50,519 nucleotides of DNA from Eubacterium sp. (GTDB lineage Bacteria > Bacillota > Clostridia > Oscillospirales > Acutalibacteraceae). The stretch spans positions 1 through 50,519 of the forward strand of contig JAFLRY010000012.1 of assembly GCA_022511205.1 (NCBI GenBank), written 5' to 3'. Shown piece by piece: positions 41,997-50,120 of the stretch (its first letter is position 1; each line of letters opens with the position of its first letter). Below the pieces are notes generated by a model. It saw nothing but the letters and a program-made list of their open reading frames with translations, was not told where the DNA came from and ran no database searches. The position numbers were made by a program, and so were the translations under genes.

Positions 41997-42944
41997 TTAT
42001 CCCATTCCTATCTCATTTATCATATCTTTGATAATATTACAGGAATTTTTGAACTGCTCCTTTTCCTCATTGCTGAGCTCCATTTCAAACACTTCGCGAA
42101 CGCCGTTTCTGTTAACTACGGCGGGAACGCCGATATACAGCCCCTTTTCGCCATACTCTCCCTTGAGATAAGCCGAAACGCTGAATACGGAATTCTCATC
42201 GTTTAGTATCGCTCTGGTGAGCCTTGCAAGCACCATCCCTATGCCGTAGTAGGTAGCGCCCTTTGCTTTGATGATCTCATACGCCGATTCACGAACGTCA
42301 ACCGCGATCTGCTTAAGATCCTCCATAATCTTTTCATTTTCGTTTGCAAGCCTTGATATTGGGGTTACGGAGATCATTGCGTTGCTCCAGGCAACAAATT
42401 CCGAATCGCCGTGTTCCCCTATAACGTAGGCGTGAACGTTTCTTGGATTAAGGCGGAAATAATCACTCATCATATAGCGAAGCCGGGCGGAATCGAGCGC
42501 TGTTCCCGAGCCGAAAACTCTTCCGCTTGGGAAGCCCGAAAGCTCGTAAACCACCTTCGTCATCACGTCCACGGGATTTCCGGCAACGAGGAAAACGCCG
42601 TTGAAGCCGCTTTCAACGACAGGCTCGACTATCGCTTTATAAATCTTATAATTCTTTTGCAGGAGATCTCTTCTCGTCTCTCCCTCAAGCTGAGGCGCGC
42701 CCGCGCATATTACTACAACGTCCATCTCGGCGCAATCCTCATACTCCCCCGCATAGATCTTCATACTGCTGGGGGCAAAGGGCAAGCCGTGGGAAAGATC
42801 GGCGGCCTCGCCCTTAACACGCTCTTTTTTTATATCTATAAGGCAAAGCTCGTCACAAATATTTTGGTTGAGAAGCGAATAAGCAAAGCTCATTCCTACC
42901 ATGCCCGTTCCGATAACCGCAACCTTTTTGCTGTCCTTAAACAT
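41997..42944 (-). CDS. ldh: L-lactate dehydrogenase
   Basis: A 315-residue NAD-dependent lactate dehydrogenase that makes L-lactate from pyruvate and regenerates NAD in fermentation. The Rossmann motif GTGMVGMSFAYSL (about 12-24), substrate-loop region and active-site motif GEHGDSEFVAWS are all present. It is the third gene in line after apt and a membrane-anchored protein (53 bp gap). No clear promoter or Rex site is in that gap, so it may depend on the upstream genes. Rex, a typical regulator of ldh, lies 1 kb away. Confidence 0.92.
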   Translation of the reverse strand: MFKDSKKVAVIGTGMVGMSFAYSLLNQNICDELCLIDIKKERVKGEAADLSHGLPFAPSSMKIYAGEYEDCAEMDVVVICAGAPQLEGETRRDLLQKNYKIYKAIVEPVVESGFNGVFLVAGNPVDVMTKVVYELSGFPSGRVFGSGTALDSARLRYMMSDYFRLNPRNVHAYVIGEHGDSEFVAWSNAMISVTPISRLANENEKIMEDLKQIAVDVRESAYEIIKAKGATYYGIGMVLARLTRAILNDENSVFSVSAYLKGEYGEKGLYIGVPAVVNRNGVREVFEMELSNEEKEQFKNSCNIIKDMINEIGMG

Positions 42945-42997
42945 AGTATCACCTTGAATATCATTTTCATTATCTTAATTCATTATGCAAATAATTA

Positions 42998-43579
42998 TCA
43001 GTTATACGGAGTGCATTTGCCCGTTTGCGTATCAAACGTATAGTACTGCTCGCCCGATCTTAAAAGGATCGTATTGTCCTCGGCCCTTACAGGCTCTAAA
43101 TTGAGGCTGAAGCGCAAAGAAACTTTGCTTTCGGAAACGAATCCTGATTCATCATACGTCAAAACCGCTCTGTATAAGCCGTTCATGCTCGTCTCTTGGG
43201 CATTGCTGATATTGTAATACAGCGCGTCATCAATATACGCGACTACGTCTATATCAACGTTTGGATCACTGATCGTAAACATATTTCCCTGCTCGCCGTT
43301 AACTAAAGCATACGAAAGCGAATTTTTATGATCGCTGTTATCACTCAAACTTTTGCTGTAAAACAGCGTACCGTCACGATTCGTAATGACGTCAATATAT
43401 CTAAAAGAAACGTAATCGCCTTTGCATTCAAAGGGCTGAAACTCGCCGAAGGTATCAACTCTTACCTCCTGCGGCTCGGTTTTCTTGCCGGAATTATTGC
43501 TTGTAGCTATTCCTATAACGACGCCTGCAATAACTAAGACAAGCAAAACGGGAATTATAATTAAAGCTTTCTTTTTCAA
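42998..43579 (-). CDS. Membrane-anchored protein of unknown function
   Basis: A 193-residue protein with one N-terminal helix (about 4-26, ALIIIPVLLVLVIAGVVIGI) and an outer domain of about 165 residues rich in beta strands. There is no lipobox cysteine, so it is probably anchored by the uncleaved helix. I do not recognise a family. It begins 19 bp after apt and ends 53 bp before ldh on the same strand. Confidence 0.7.
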   Translation of the reverse strand: MKKKALIIIPVLLVLVIAGVVIGIATSNNSGKKTEPQEVRVDTFGEFQPFECKGDYVSFRYIDVITNRDGTLFYSKSLSDNSDHKNSLSYALVNGEQGNMFTISDPNVDIDVVAYIDDALYYNISNAQETSMNGLYRAVLTYDESGFVSESKVSLRFSLNLEPVRAEDNTILLRSGEQYYTFDTQTGKCTPYN

Positions 43580-43598
43580 GATAATTTCTCCTTATCTA

Positions 43599-44138
43599 TT
43601 ATTTAAAAAAGAGCGGTATTTTTTCAAGATAGATTATATCCTCTCTGTCGGCAGCGTCGCCCTCGGCGATGGGCGCGCAGCAGGCTACGATTTCTCCGTC
43701 AAAGGCTTCTACTACCTTCTTAACTGATTCAAGGGATTCGCCGGTTGAGATAACGTCGTCAACGATAAGAACCTTCTTACCTGTAATAAGATCGCCGTCC
43801 TCGTGGCCGAGGTAGAGATACTGCTCTCTCTGGGTGGTGATCGAGCTTACGGGCACGGCAACGGGGTTATCCATATAAACCTTAACGCCCTTGCGCACTA
43901 CGATATACTTTTTTCCGCTCTGTCTGCTCATCTCGTAGGCAAGCGGAATGCTCTTTGCCTCGGGTGTTACGATATAATCGAAATCGGGACACTTTTCAAT
44001 AAGCGCCGCCGCGCACTTTTCGGTGAGCTCAACGTCACCGAAAAGAATGAACGCCGCTATATCAAGATGCTCGTTTACAGCGAATCTGGGAAGCTCTCTT
44101 TCGATTCCCGCGATAGTTATTTTGTGTGTTTCTCTCAT
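43599..44138 (-). CDS. apt: Adenine phosphoribosyltransferase-like enzyme
   Basis: A 179-residue type I phosphoribosyltransferase. The PRPP motif is VLIVDDVISTGES (about 123-135). The N-terminal part and the VVRKGVKVYMDNPVAVPV loop recall adenine phosphoribosyltransferase, which salvages adenine to AMP. Xanthine or another base is a possible substrate. Its upstream region, shared with the HIT gene's 3' end, holds an unusual set of palindromes. A membrane-anchored protein gene and ldh follow. Confidence 0.8.
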   Translation of the reverse strand: MRETHKITIAGIERELPRFAVNEHLDIAAFILFGDVELTEKCAAALIEKCPDFDYIVTPEAKSIPLAYEMSRQSGKKYIVVRKGVKVYMDNPVAVPVSSITTQREQYLYLGHEDGDLITGKKVLIVDDVISTGESLESVKKVVEAFDGEIVACCAPIAEGDAADREDIIYLEKIPLFFK

Positions 44139-44141
44139 CTT

Positions 44142-44222
44142 AATTCACATCGCCTTTCAGGCTACAAATAGTATTAATAATCACAATATACCTTGTTGTA
44201 GCCTGACAAGGCAATGTGAATT
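44142..44222. repeat. 26-bp inverted repeat upstream of apt
   Basis: Arms 44142-44167 and 44196-44222 (AATTCACAT ... CAGGCTACAA and its complement) differ at only about two positions and enclose a 28-bp AT-rich spacer. The apt start is next to the left arm. It may be a long leader hairpin or a tiny non-autonomous element. Confidence 0.8.
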
Positions 44223-44229
44223 CAGCCGT

Positions 44230-44259
44230 CTCAAAATTATGCCGTAGGCAAATTTTGAG
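44230..44259. repeat. Hairpin in the apt/HIT spacer
   Basis: CTCAAAATT and TGCC pair with GGCA and AATTTTGAG around loop GTA, with one bulged A. Confidence 0.78.
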
Positions 44260-44273
44260 GGCATTACAATTAC

Positions 44274-44301
44274 AAAATATTGTGATTTATCACAATATTT
44301 T
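44274..44301 (-). terminator. Hairpin across the HIT gene stop, likely terminator
   Basis: A 13-bp AAAATATTGTGAT/ATCACAATATTTT stem, loop TT, covers the HIT stop codon. On the minus strand the 3' arm is U-rich. Confidence 0.65.
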
Positions 44302-44622
44302 CTCCCCTAATTCCTTGCCGCCGATAACGTGGAAATGCAGGTGCATAACCGTCTGCCCCGCGTCGGCGCCGCAGTTATTTATAATTCTGTATGATTCAAT
44401 ACCCAGTGATTTCGCGATCTCGGGTATCTTTTCAAAAATATGCGCTACGTACTTACTGTTTTCAGCGGTAATGCCATTTACGCAGCATATATGCTCCTTA
44501 GGTACAACAAGAAAGTGAACGGGTGCAACAGGGTTTATATCGTTGAAGGCGTAAATCATATCGTCCTCATAAACCTTCGTGCTTGGGATATTGCCCTTTA
44601 TGATTTCACAGAATAAACACAT
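44290..44622 (-). CDS. HIT family protein (HINT-type nucleotide hydrolase)
   Basis: A 110-residue histidine-triad protein that hydrolyses nucleotide phosphoramidates or dinucleotide polyphosphates. The active-site triad is HLHFHVIGG (about 94-102), and CLFCEIIKGNIPS is the N-terminal family pattern with paired Cys. The length is that of HINT. It follows alaS by 13 bp; HINT enzymes act on aminoacyl-adenylates made by tRNA synthetases, so joint expression with alaS makes sense. Confidence 0.92.
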   Translation of the reverse strand: MCLFCEIIKGNIPSTKVYEDDMIYAFNDINPVAPVHFLVVPKEHICCVNGITAENSKYVAHIFEKIPEIAKSLGIESYRIINNCGADAGQTVMHLHFHVIGGKELGEKIL

Positions 44623-44635
44623 AAGCTTTTCTCCT

Positions 44636-47260
44636 TTATTTTACGAAGCCCTTGATGATATCGCAGGCTGATGCCAGCGCATCGTCAAGCTTTGAAATAT
44701 CCTTAGCGCCCGCCATAGCTGAATCGGGACGTCCGCCGCCGCTTCCGCCCGCAAGCTTCGCGATCTCACGAACAAGATCGCCTGCCTTAACGCCTTTCGC
44801 GATGGCTTCCTTGCCGCATACAGCAACTATTGAAGCCTTATCTCCGTTAACGCCCGCAATAACGCCGACCACGTTTTCGCCCTTGTTCTTAAGGTCATCG
44901 CCCGTTTTTCGAAGCGCGTCCGCGGGAGTTCCGTCAAGCCTTGCAACAAAAACTTCAAGTCCGCATATATCAATGCCCTTGCTGAAGGCGTCTGAGCTCT
45001 TAAGCTTCGTGATCTCGGCATTGAGCGCCTGAATTTCCTTTTCCTTAGCCTTGTTATCGGCAACGATGCTGTCTATCTTTTCCTTGATCTCGCCCGTACC
45101 CGTCTTAAGAACCGCCGCGGAAAGCTTGATAAGCTTTTCGTCTGCTTCAAAACTCTCAAGCAGATTCGTACCTGTAACTGCCGTTATACGGCGAACGCCT
45201 GCCGCAACGGAGGATTCTCCCGTGATCTTGAAAAGACCGATCTGACCGCTGTTTGAAACGTGAGTACCGCCGCAAAGCTCCGTTGAGAAATCCCCTGCTT
45301 TAACTACTCGAACGATATCGCCATACTTTTCGCCGAAGAGCATCATGGCGCCCATTTTCTTCGCTTCTTCAATGGGCATTTCCTTGTTTTCAACGGCGTT
45401 AGCGCTCATAATAAACGCATTTACAAGGCTCTCGACCTGCGATATTTCCTCGGAAGTAAGCGCATTGAAATGGGTGAAGTCAAAACGAACCTCTTTCTCA
45501 TTTACGAGCTGACCCGCCTGCTCAACGTGCTTGCCGAGCACCTCACGCAAAGCCGCCTGCAAAAGATGGGCGGCAGTGTGGTTGCGCCTGATCTTGTTTC
45601 TGCGAACCGCGTTTATTGAAGCAGTGACTGTATCGCCAACGCAGATAACGCCGTTTTCAACTTTACCTGTGTGCATAAATATTCCGTCTGCGTTCTTTGC
45701 GGTATCTGATACGGCAAATGTTCCGTTCGCTGAGCTGATCGCGCCTGTATCACCTACCTGACCGCCTGACTGGGCATAGAAGGGCGTTTTATCAAGCACG
45801 ATAATTCCCTCGTCGCCATCGCCGAGAATGTCCTTAACTTCGCCGTCTGCGATTATCGCCTTAACGGTGGCGGAACACTCGTTTTCGGTGTAACCGACAA
45901 ACTCAGTCGCCTCGGCGGAAAGCTTTATGCTATCGCTCTTCCAAGCGTCCGTATCGGAATCCTTGCGGGCGGCGCGGGCGGTGCGCTTCTGATTATCGAG
46001 AAGTTCGTAGAATTTTTCCTCGTCAACGGTCATTCCCCTCTCCTCAAGGATATCCTTGGTGAGATCCAGCGGGAAGCCGTAGGTATCGTTGAGTTTGAAA
46101 GCATCCTCGCCGCTGAAAACGCTTCCCTCGGTTTTGCTGATATATTCCTCAAGGAGCGCAAGACCGCTGTCGATTGTCTTACCGAAGGACTCCTCCTCGG
46201 CCAAAACGACCTTGGTGATAAGCTCACGCTTAGCGTCAAGATAATCGTAGGCGGAAAGGTTTTCGTTAATAACGGTGTTTACAACTTTATAGAGGAACGG
46301 CTCGTGAACGCCCAGCAGTCTGCCGTGGCGGCAAGCGCGTCTTATAAGGCGGCGAAGCACGTAACCTCTGCCGTTGTTTGAGGGGATTACGCCGTCTCCG
46401 ATCATAAAGGTCGAAGAACGGATATGGTCGGTGATAACGCGAAGTGAAACGTCCTTTTTATCATCGTCGTGATACTTAACGCCGGCAATATCGGAAATGT
46501 GCTTCATAATATTCTGAACGGTGTCCACCTCAAAGAGGTTGTCAACGCCCTGCATTACGCAGGCAAGGCGCTCAAGCCCCATTCCCGTATCTATATTCTT
46601 CTGCACGAGATCAGTATAATTCCCGTTGCCGTCATTATTGAACTGGCTGAAAACGTTGTTCCAGACCTCCATATAGCGGTCGCAATCACAGCCGGGAGCG
46701 CAATCGGGCTTGCCGCAGCCGTATTTTTCGCCGCGGTCGAAGTGAATTTCACTGCAAGGACCGCAGGGACCCTGACCGTGCTCCCAGAAATTATCCTCTT
46801 TGCCGAGCCTTACGATATGGGAGGGATCGATGCCGATCTCCTTCGTCCATATATCGTATGCCTCGTCATCATCCGTGTAGATCGTAGCCCAAAGCTTATC
46901 GGCAGGCATTCCCAGCACTTCAGTGAAGAATTCCCAAGACCATTTCAGTGCTTCGCTCTTGAAATAATCGCCGAAGCTGAAATTGCCGAGCATTTCAAAA
47001 TAAGTGCCGTGGCGTGCCGTTTTTCCAACGCTTTCGATATCGGGAGTACGGATACATTTCTGACAGGTGGCAACTCTCGTTGAAGGCGGAGTTACTTCGC
47101 CGGTGAAATACTTTTTCATAGGCGCCATACCCGAATTTATCAAAAGCAGGCTCTTGTCGTTATTCGGTATCAAAGAGAAGCTGGGTAAGCGAAGATGCCC
47201 CTTGCTCTCGAAAAAAGATAAAAATTTTTCTCTTAAATCATTTAAAGATGTCCATTCCAT
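44636..47260 (-). CDS. alaS: Alanyl-tRNA synthetase
   Basis: An 874-residue class II synthetase that charges tRNA-Ala. The N-terminal catalytic core begins with NDLREKFLSFFESKGH and has a LINSGMAPMKKYFTGE motif. An editing domain follows (near 555-690) with the HTAAHLLQAAL zinc motif and CGGTHVSNSGQIG, then a C-terminal C-Ala domain with GGSGGGRPDSAMAG. Length is normal. No T-box leader is seen upstream; only a hairpin that probably ends the preceding transcript. TTGAGGAAAAAACT precedes the ATG. Confidence 0.96.
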   Translation of the reverse strand: MEWTSLNDLREKFLSFFESKGHLRLPSFSLIPNNDKSLLLINSGMAPMKKYFTGEVTPPSTRVATCQKCIRTPDIESVGKTARHGTYFEMLGNFSFGDYFKSEALKWSWEFFTEVLGMPADKLWATIYTDDDEAYDIWTKEIGIDPSHIVRLGKEDNFWEHGQGPCGPCSEIHFDRGEKYGCGKPDCAPGCDCDRYMEVWNNVFSQFNNDGNGNYTDLVQKNIDTGMGLERLACVMQGVDNLFEVDTVQNIMKHISDIAGVKYHDDDKKDVSLRVITDHIRSSTFMIGDGVIPSNNGRGYVLRRLIRRACRHGRLLGVHEPFLYKVVNTVINENLSAYDYLDAKRELITKVVLAEEESFGKTIDSGLALLEEYISKTEGSVFSGEDAFKLNDTYGFPLDLTKDILEERGMTVDEEKFYELLDNQKRTARAARKDSDTDAWKSDSIKLSAEATEFVGYTENECSATVKAIIADGEVKDILGDGDEGIIVLDKTPFYAQSGGQVGDTGAISSANGTFAVSDTAKNADGIFMHTGKVENGVICVGDTVTASINAVRRNKIRRNHTAAHLLQAALREVLGKHVEQAGQLVNEKEVRFDFTHFNALTSEEISQVESLVNAFIMSANAVENKEMPIEEAKKMGAMMLFGEKYGDIVRVVKAGDFSTELCGGTHVSNSGQIGLFKITGESSVAAGVRRITAVTGTNLLESFEADEKLIKLSAAVLKTGTGEIKEKIDSIVADNKAKEKEIQALNAEITKLKSSDAFSKGIDICGLEVFVARLDGTPADALRKTGDDLKNKGENVVGVIAGVNGDKASIVAVCGKEAIAKGVKAGDLVREIAKLAGGSGGGRPDSAMAGAKDISKLDDALASACDIIKGFVK

Positions 47261-47298
47261 AGTTTTTTCCTCAATTTCTGTAAATCGGTTAAAATGAA

Positions 47299-47344
47299 AT
47301 TTAAGGGCAACGCCATAGGGATGACCCTATAGTTGCCCTTAAAT
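47299..47344 (-). terminator. Long hairpin between the YdbC/PC4 gene and alaS
   Basis: A 13-bp ATTTAAGGGCAAC/GTTGCCCTTAAAT stem with inner ATAGGG/CCCTAT pairing. It lies eight bases after the YdbC-like stop. The U-run is weak, so it may also act as an alaS leader. Confidence 0.65.
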
Positions 47345-47352
47345 CTAAAGGT

Positions 47353-47568
47353 TTAAAGTTTATCTACGAGATTCTTAAGTTCTTCGATCTCTTCCTTCGT
47401 AAACGTTAAACCCTTGCTCATTTTTGAATGATCGGGCGACCAATCTCTAACGTCGATTTTCGGCTCGCGACCATTCCATGAGATCATATTGACCTCTCTT
47501 GTCCATCCGCGGGGAGTTTCGGAAAGCACCCCGAGATGCTCGGTGATCTCATACTTGATTTCAGGCAT
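47353..47568 (-). CDS. YdbC/PC4-like single-stranded nucleic-acid-binding protein
   Basis: A 71-residue protein of the YdbC family, bacterial relatives of the PC4/p15 coactivator that bind single-stranded DNA as a dimer. Patterns: GWTREVNMISWNGREPKIDVRDW then FTKEEIEELKNLV at the C-terminus. It lies 31 bp after ackA on the same strand and is probably cotranscribed. Its role in bacteria is unclear. Confidence 0.8.
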   Translation of the reverse strand: MPEIKYEITEHLGVLSETPRGWTREVNMISWNGREPKIDVRDWSPDHSKMSKGLTFTKEEIEELKNLVDKL

Positions 47569-47599
47569 TGTCTTTCCTCCTTTTCTATTATTATCTATA

Positions 47600-48820
47600 T
47601 TATTTTAGATTTTCAACGATGTTTTTCGTGTCTCTTGCGATCATAAGCTCTTCGTTGGTTGCAAGAATGAATACTCTTACCTTATCAGTGGGAGCGGTAA
47701 GCTCTGCTTCAGCGCCCTTAACGGTGCATTCGTTGATCTCCTCATTGATCTTAACGCCGAGATAGCCGAGATATGAGCAAATTCTTGAACGAAGCCAAGT
47801 GCCGTTTTCGCCGATGCCGCCGGTGAATACGATAGCATCAACGCCGTTCATAGCGGCAACGTAAGAGCCGATGACTTTAGCGATCTGGTAAGCCTGCATT
47901 TCGTGAGCGAGATCGGATTTTTCGTCTCCCTCTTTCTGCTTGGCCGTAACATCGCGGTCATCTGAGTAACCGCAAATACCGAATACACCGGATTTCTTGT
48001 TAAGGATCGTTTCGAGATCCTTGCCCGAAAGACCTTCTTTCTCAGCAAGGAAGGTTATGATCGAGGGGTCAACGCCGCCTGAACGGGTACCCATCATAAA
48101 GCCGTCAAGAGGAGTGAAGCCCATTGAGGTGTCGATCACCTTACCGTTTTCAACAGCCGCGATGGAAGCGCCGTTTCCGATATGGCAGGTGATGATCTTA
48201 AGGCTTTCAATATCCTTACCGATAACGTCCGCGCATCTCTTGCTGATGAATTTGTGAGAGGTTCCGTGGAAGCCGTAGCGGCGAACGCCGTACTTCTCAT
48301 AATATTCATAAGGAAGCGCATACATATATGCCTTTGCGGGCATGGTGCTGTGGAACGCTGTGTCAAACACGGCAACCTGAGGCACATCCGGGCCTACAAC
48401 AGCAAGGCAAGCCTGATAGCCCTGAAGATTTGCGGGATTGTGAAGCGGAGCGAGCGGTATGAACTTCTCAACGGACTTAATTACGTCCTCGTCAATAAGC
48501 ACGCTCTTGGTGTACTTATCACCGCCCTGAACAACGCGGTGACCGATAGCGTCTATCTCATCAAAGGATTCAACTACTTTGGTGTCTCCCGTAGTGAGAA
48601 GCTCCTTGATGGTATTGAAAGCGTCCGTATGATTTTTGATCTCTCTGTCAAACAGGATTTTGGGATCGCTTCCCTTGGTGTAAATAATATTGTTTTCTCC
48701 GCCGTTGATCGGCAAACCGATCCTTTCGATCGTACCTTTGCATACAACAGATTCATCCGCCATATCGATAAGCTGATATTTGAGCGATGAGCTGCCGCAG
48801 TTGATAACAAGAATTTTCAC
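47600..48820 (-). CDS. ackA: Acetate kinase
   Basis: A 406-residue kinase that makes ATP and acetate from acetyl phosphate in fermentation. Signatures are at the N-terminus (VINCGSSSLKYQL, residues 4-16) and near 200 (HIGNGASIAAV), with GFTPLDGFMMGTRSGGVDP. Length is normal. It has its own promoter. No pta is adjacent; the neighbours are the YdbC-like gene downstream and tmcAL divergent upstream. Confidence 0.96.
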   Translation of the reverse strand: MKILVINCGSSSLKYQLIDMADESVVCKGTIERIGLPINGGENNIIYTKGSDPKILFDREIKNHTDAFNTIKELLTTGDTKVVESFDEIDAIGHRVVQGGDKYTKSVLIDEDVIKSVEKFIPLAPLHNPANLQGYQACLAVVGPDVPQVAVFDTAFHSTMPAKAYMYALPYEYYEKYGVRRYGFHGTSHKFISKRCADVIGKDIESLKIITCHIGNGASIAAVENGKVIDTSMGFTPLDGFMMGTRSGGVDPSIITFLAEKEGLSGKDLETILNKKSGVFGICGYSDDRDVTAKQKEGDEKSDLAHEMQAYQIAKVIGSYVAAMNGVDAIVFTGGIGENGTWLRSRICSYLGYLGVKINEEINECTVKGAEAELTAPTDKVRVFILATNEELMIARDTKNIVENLK

Positions 48821-48861
48821 TTTTATTATCCTCCGTTATTGCATTTTATTTTATTTACTTT

Positions 48862-48890
48862 ATAATAATATATATAAAATTAAGTGTCAA
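48862..48890 (-). promoter_or_regulatory. Promoter of ackA
   Basis: On the minus strand a perfect TTGACA (48890-48885), a 17-bp spacer and TATTAT (48867-48862). It lies in the 98-bp AT-rich spacer shared with tmcAL. Confidence 0.8.
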
Positions 48891-48918
48891 GAAATAGTTT
48901 GTAATTTTGGTGTTTTTT

Positions 48919-49977
48919 ATGGTCACAGGAATCATTTGCGAATTAAATCCCCTCCACAGCGGGCATAAATACCTGTTTGATGCGGTAAAACAGAGCGAAA
49001 AGGATGCCGTAGTATGCTGTATGAGCGGAAATTTCGTTCAGCGCGGCGAGTTTGCCGTTTACGATAAATTCACCCGAGCAAGGAGCGCGCTGGAAAACGG
49101 CGCTGATTTGGTGATAGAGCTTCCCGCCGCCTACTCCACCCTTTCGGCTGAAGGCTTTTGCAGAGCGGGCGTAAACCTGCTTGAAGCAACGGGGATAGTT
49201 GATCGCCTTGCTTTCGGCGCGGAGAACGATGCTATAGCCGTATTAAAAGAAATCGCAGATCAGCTTCTGGATAAGGAAATTCAAAGGAAAATTACCGAGG
49301 AAATGAAAAGCGGAATATCCTTTGCCGCGGCGCGGAGCAGAGTTCTTGACACCGATCTTCTTGATTATCCCAACAATATTCTTGCGGTAGAATACCTGAA
49401 AGCAACTAAGCTTCCCTGCCTTGCCGTTAAACGGATCGGCAAGGGTCACGATACAGACGATGAGGAATATTCCTCCTCTGCGATTAGAAGTAAGCTGAGC
49501 GGCGATGAGATTTCCTCAATGAAAAACTGCGAGATCGCCGTGCTTTCAAAGCTGAGAACGATGACAGCGCAGGATTTTCTAAAAATTACAGACGTATCCG
49601 AGGGGCTTGAAAACAGGATTATTGATGCGGTGCGAAATGCGACCATGCTTGACGAGCTTTACGATATGATAAAATCAAAGAGATACGCTCATTCAAGAAT
49701 AAGGCGGATCATCCTGCGGGCCTATCTCGGTATATACGAAATGCCGAAAGAGCCGCCGTATATCCGTATTTTAGGTTTTAACGCGAAGGGCAAAGCATTA
49801 CTCTCTGAAATGAAAAAAAACGCTTCAAAGCCCATCGTAACGAAGCTGAGCGACTGTGACAGCAGTACGTTGCCGTTTTATGAACAGGAATGCGGCTTTA
49901 CCGACCTTTATAATTTAGGTTACAAGCTCCCCCGCCCCTGTGGCACGGAGCAGAGATCGAAAATTATTTTAATTTAA
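48919..49977 (+). CDS. tmcAL: tRNA(Met) cytidine acetate ligase TmcAL
   Basis: A 352-residue enzyme (formerly YlbM) that uses acetate and ATP to form acetyl-AMP and acetylates cytidine 34 of elongator tRNA-Met. The nucleotidyltransferase motif is at the N-terminus (ICELNPLHSGHKYLF, HxGH), with CMSGNFVQRGE and an ATP/tRNA region with SSSAIRSKL. The ATG at 48919 is chosen although its ribosome site is weak (GGTG nine bases upstream); in-frame TTG and GTG codons lie at 48907 and 48910. It is divergent from ackA, which produces its acetate substrate. A strong terminator follows. Confidence 0.9.
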   Translation: MVTGIICELNPLHSGHKYLFDAVKQSEKDAVVCCMSGNFVQRGEFAVYDKFTRARSALENGADLVIELPAAYSTLSAEGFCRAGVNLLEATGIVDRLAFGAENDAIAVLKEIADQLLDKEIQRKITEEMKSGISFAAARSRVLDTDLLDYPNNILAVEYLKATKLPCLAVKRIGKGHDTDDEEYSSSAIRSKLSGDEISSMKNCEIAVLSKLRTMTAQDFLKITDVSEGLENRIIDAVRNATMLDELYDMIKSKRYAHSRIRRIILRAYLGIYEMPKEPPYIRILGFNAKGKALLSEMKKNASKPIVTKLSDCDSSTLPFYEQECGFTDLYNLGYKLPRPCGTEQRSKIILI

Positions 49978-49986
49978 TTAAAAATT

Positions 49987-50019
49987 AAAAAACAGGAAGA
50001 CGATGTCTTCCTGTTTTTT
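49987..50019 (+). terminator. Terminator of tmcAL
   Basis: A 15-bp AAAAAACAGGAAGAC/GTCTTCCTGTTTTTT stem with loop GAT and a U-run, ten bases after the stop. Confidence 0.92.
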
Positions 50020-50120
50020 TCCGCTATCGCGGAGACAATTTTATTTTATTAATTACTTTGCCGCTGCCGCGGCGGGCTAAGTTATTTTATTAATTGATTT
50101 GCCACTGCCGTGGCGGGGCG
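50020..50120. repeat. Three hairpin units of about 40 nt in tandem
   Basis: CCGCTATCGCGG (50021-50032), CCGCTGCCGCGG (50061-50072) and CCACTGCCGTGG (50102-50113) stand 40 and 41 nt apart. The last two are joined by an identical 14-base TTATTTTATTAATT. The third stem swaps one G-C pair for A-T on both sides, so pairing is kept. Confidence 0.8.

Noticed and set aside
44011-44247. Short plus-strand frames over the start of apt and its leader
   Set aside because: They cross the palindromes and the antisense of a gene with a clear PRPP motif; no ribosome site supports them.
47261-47352. T-box riboswitch upstream of alaS
   Set aside because: No specifier loop or TGG-containing antiterminator bulge is recognisable; the only structure is one symmetric hairpin next to the preceding gene's stop.
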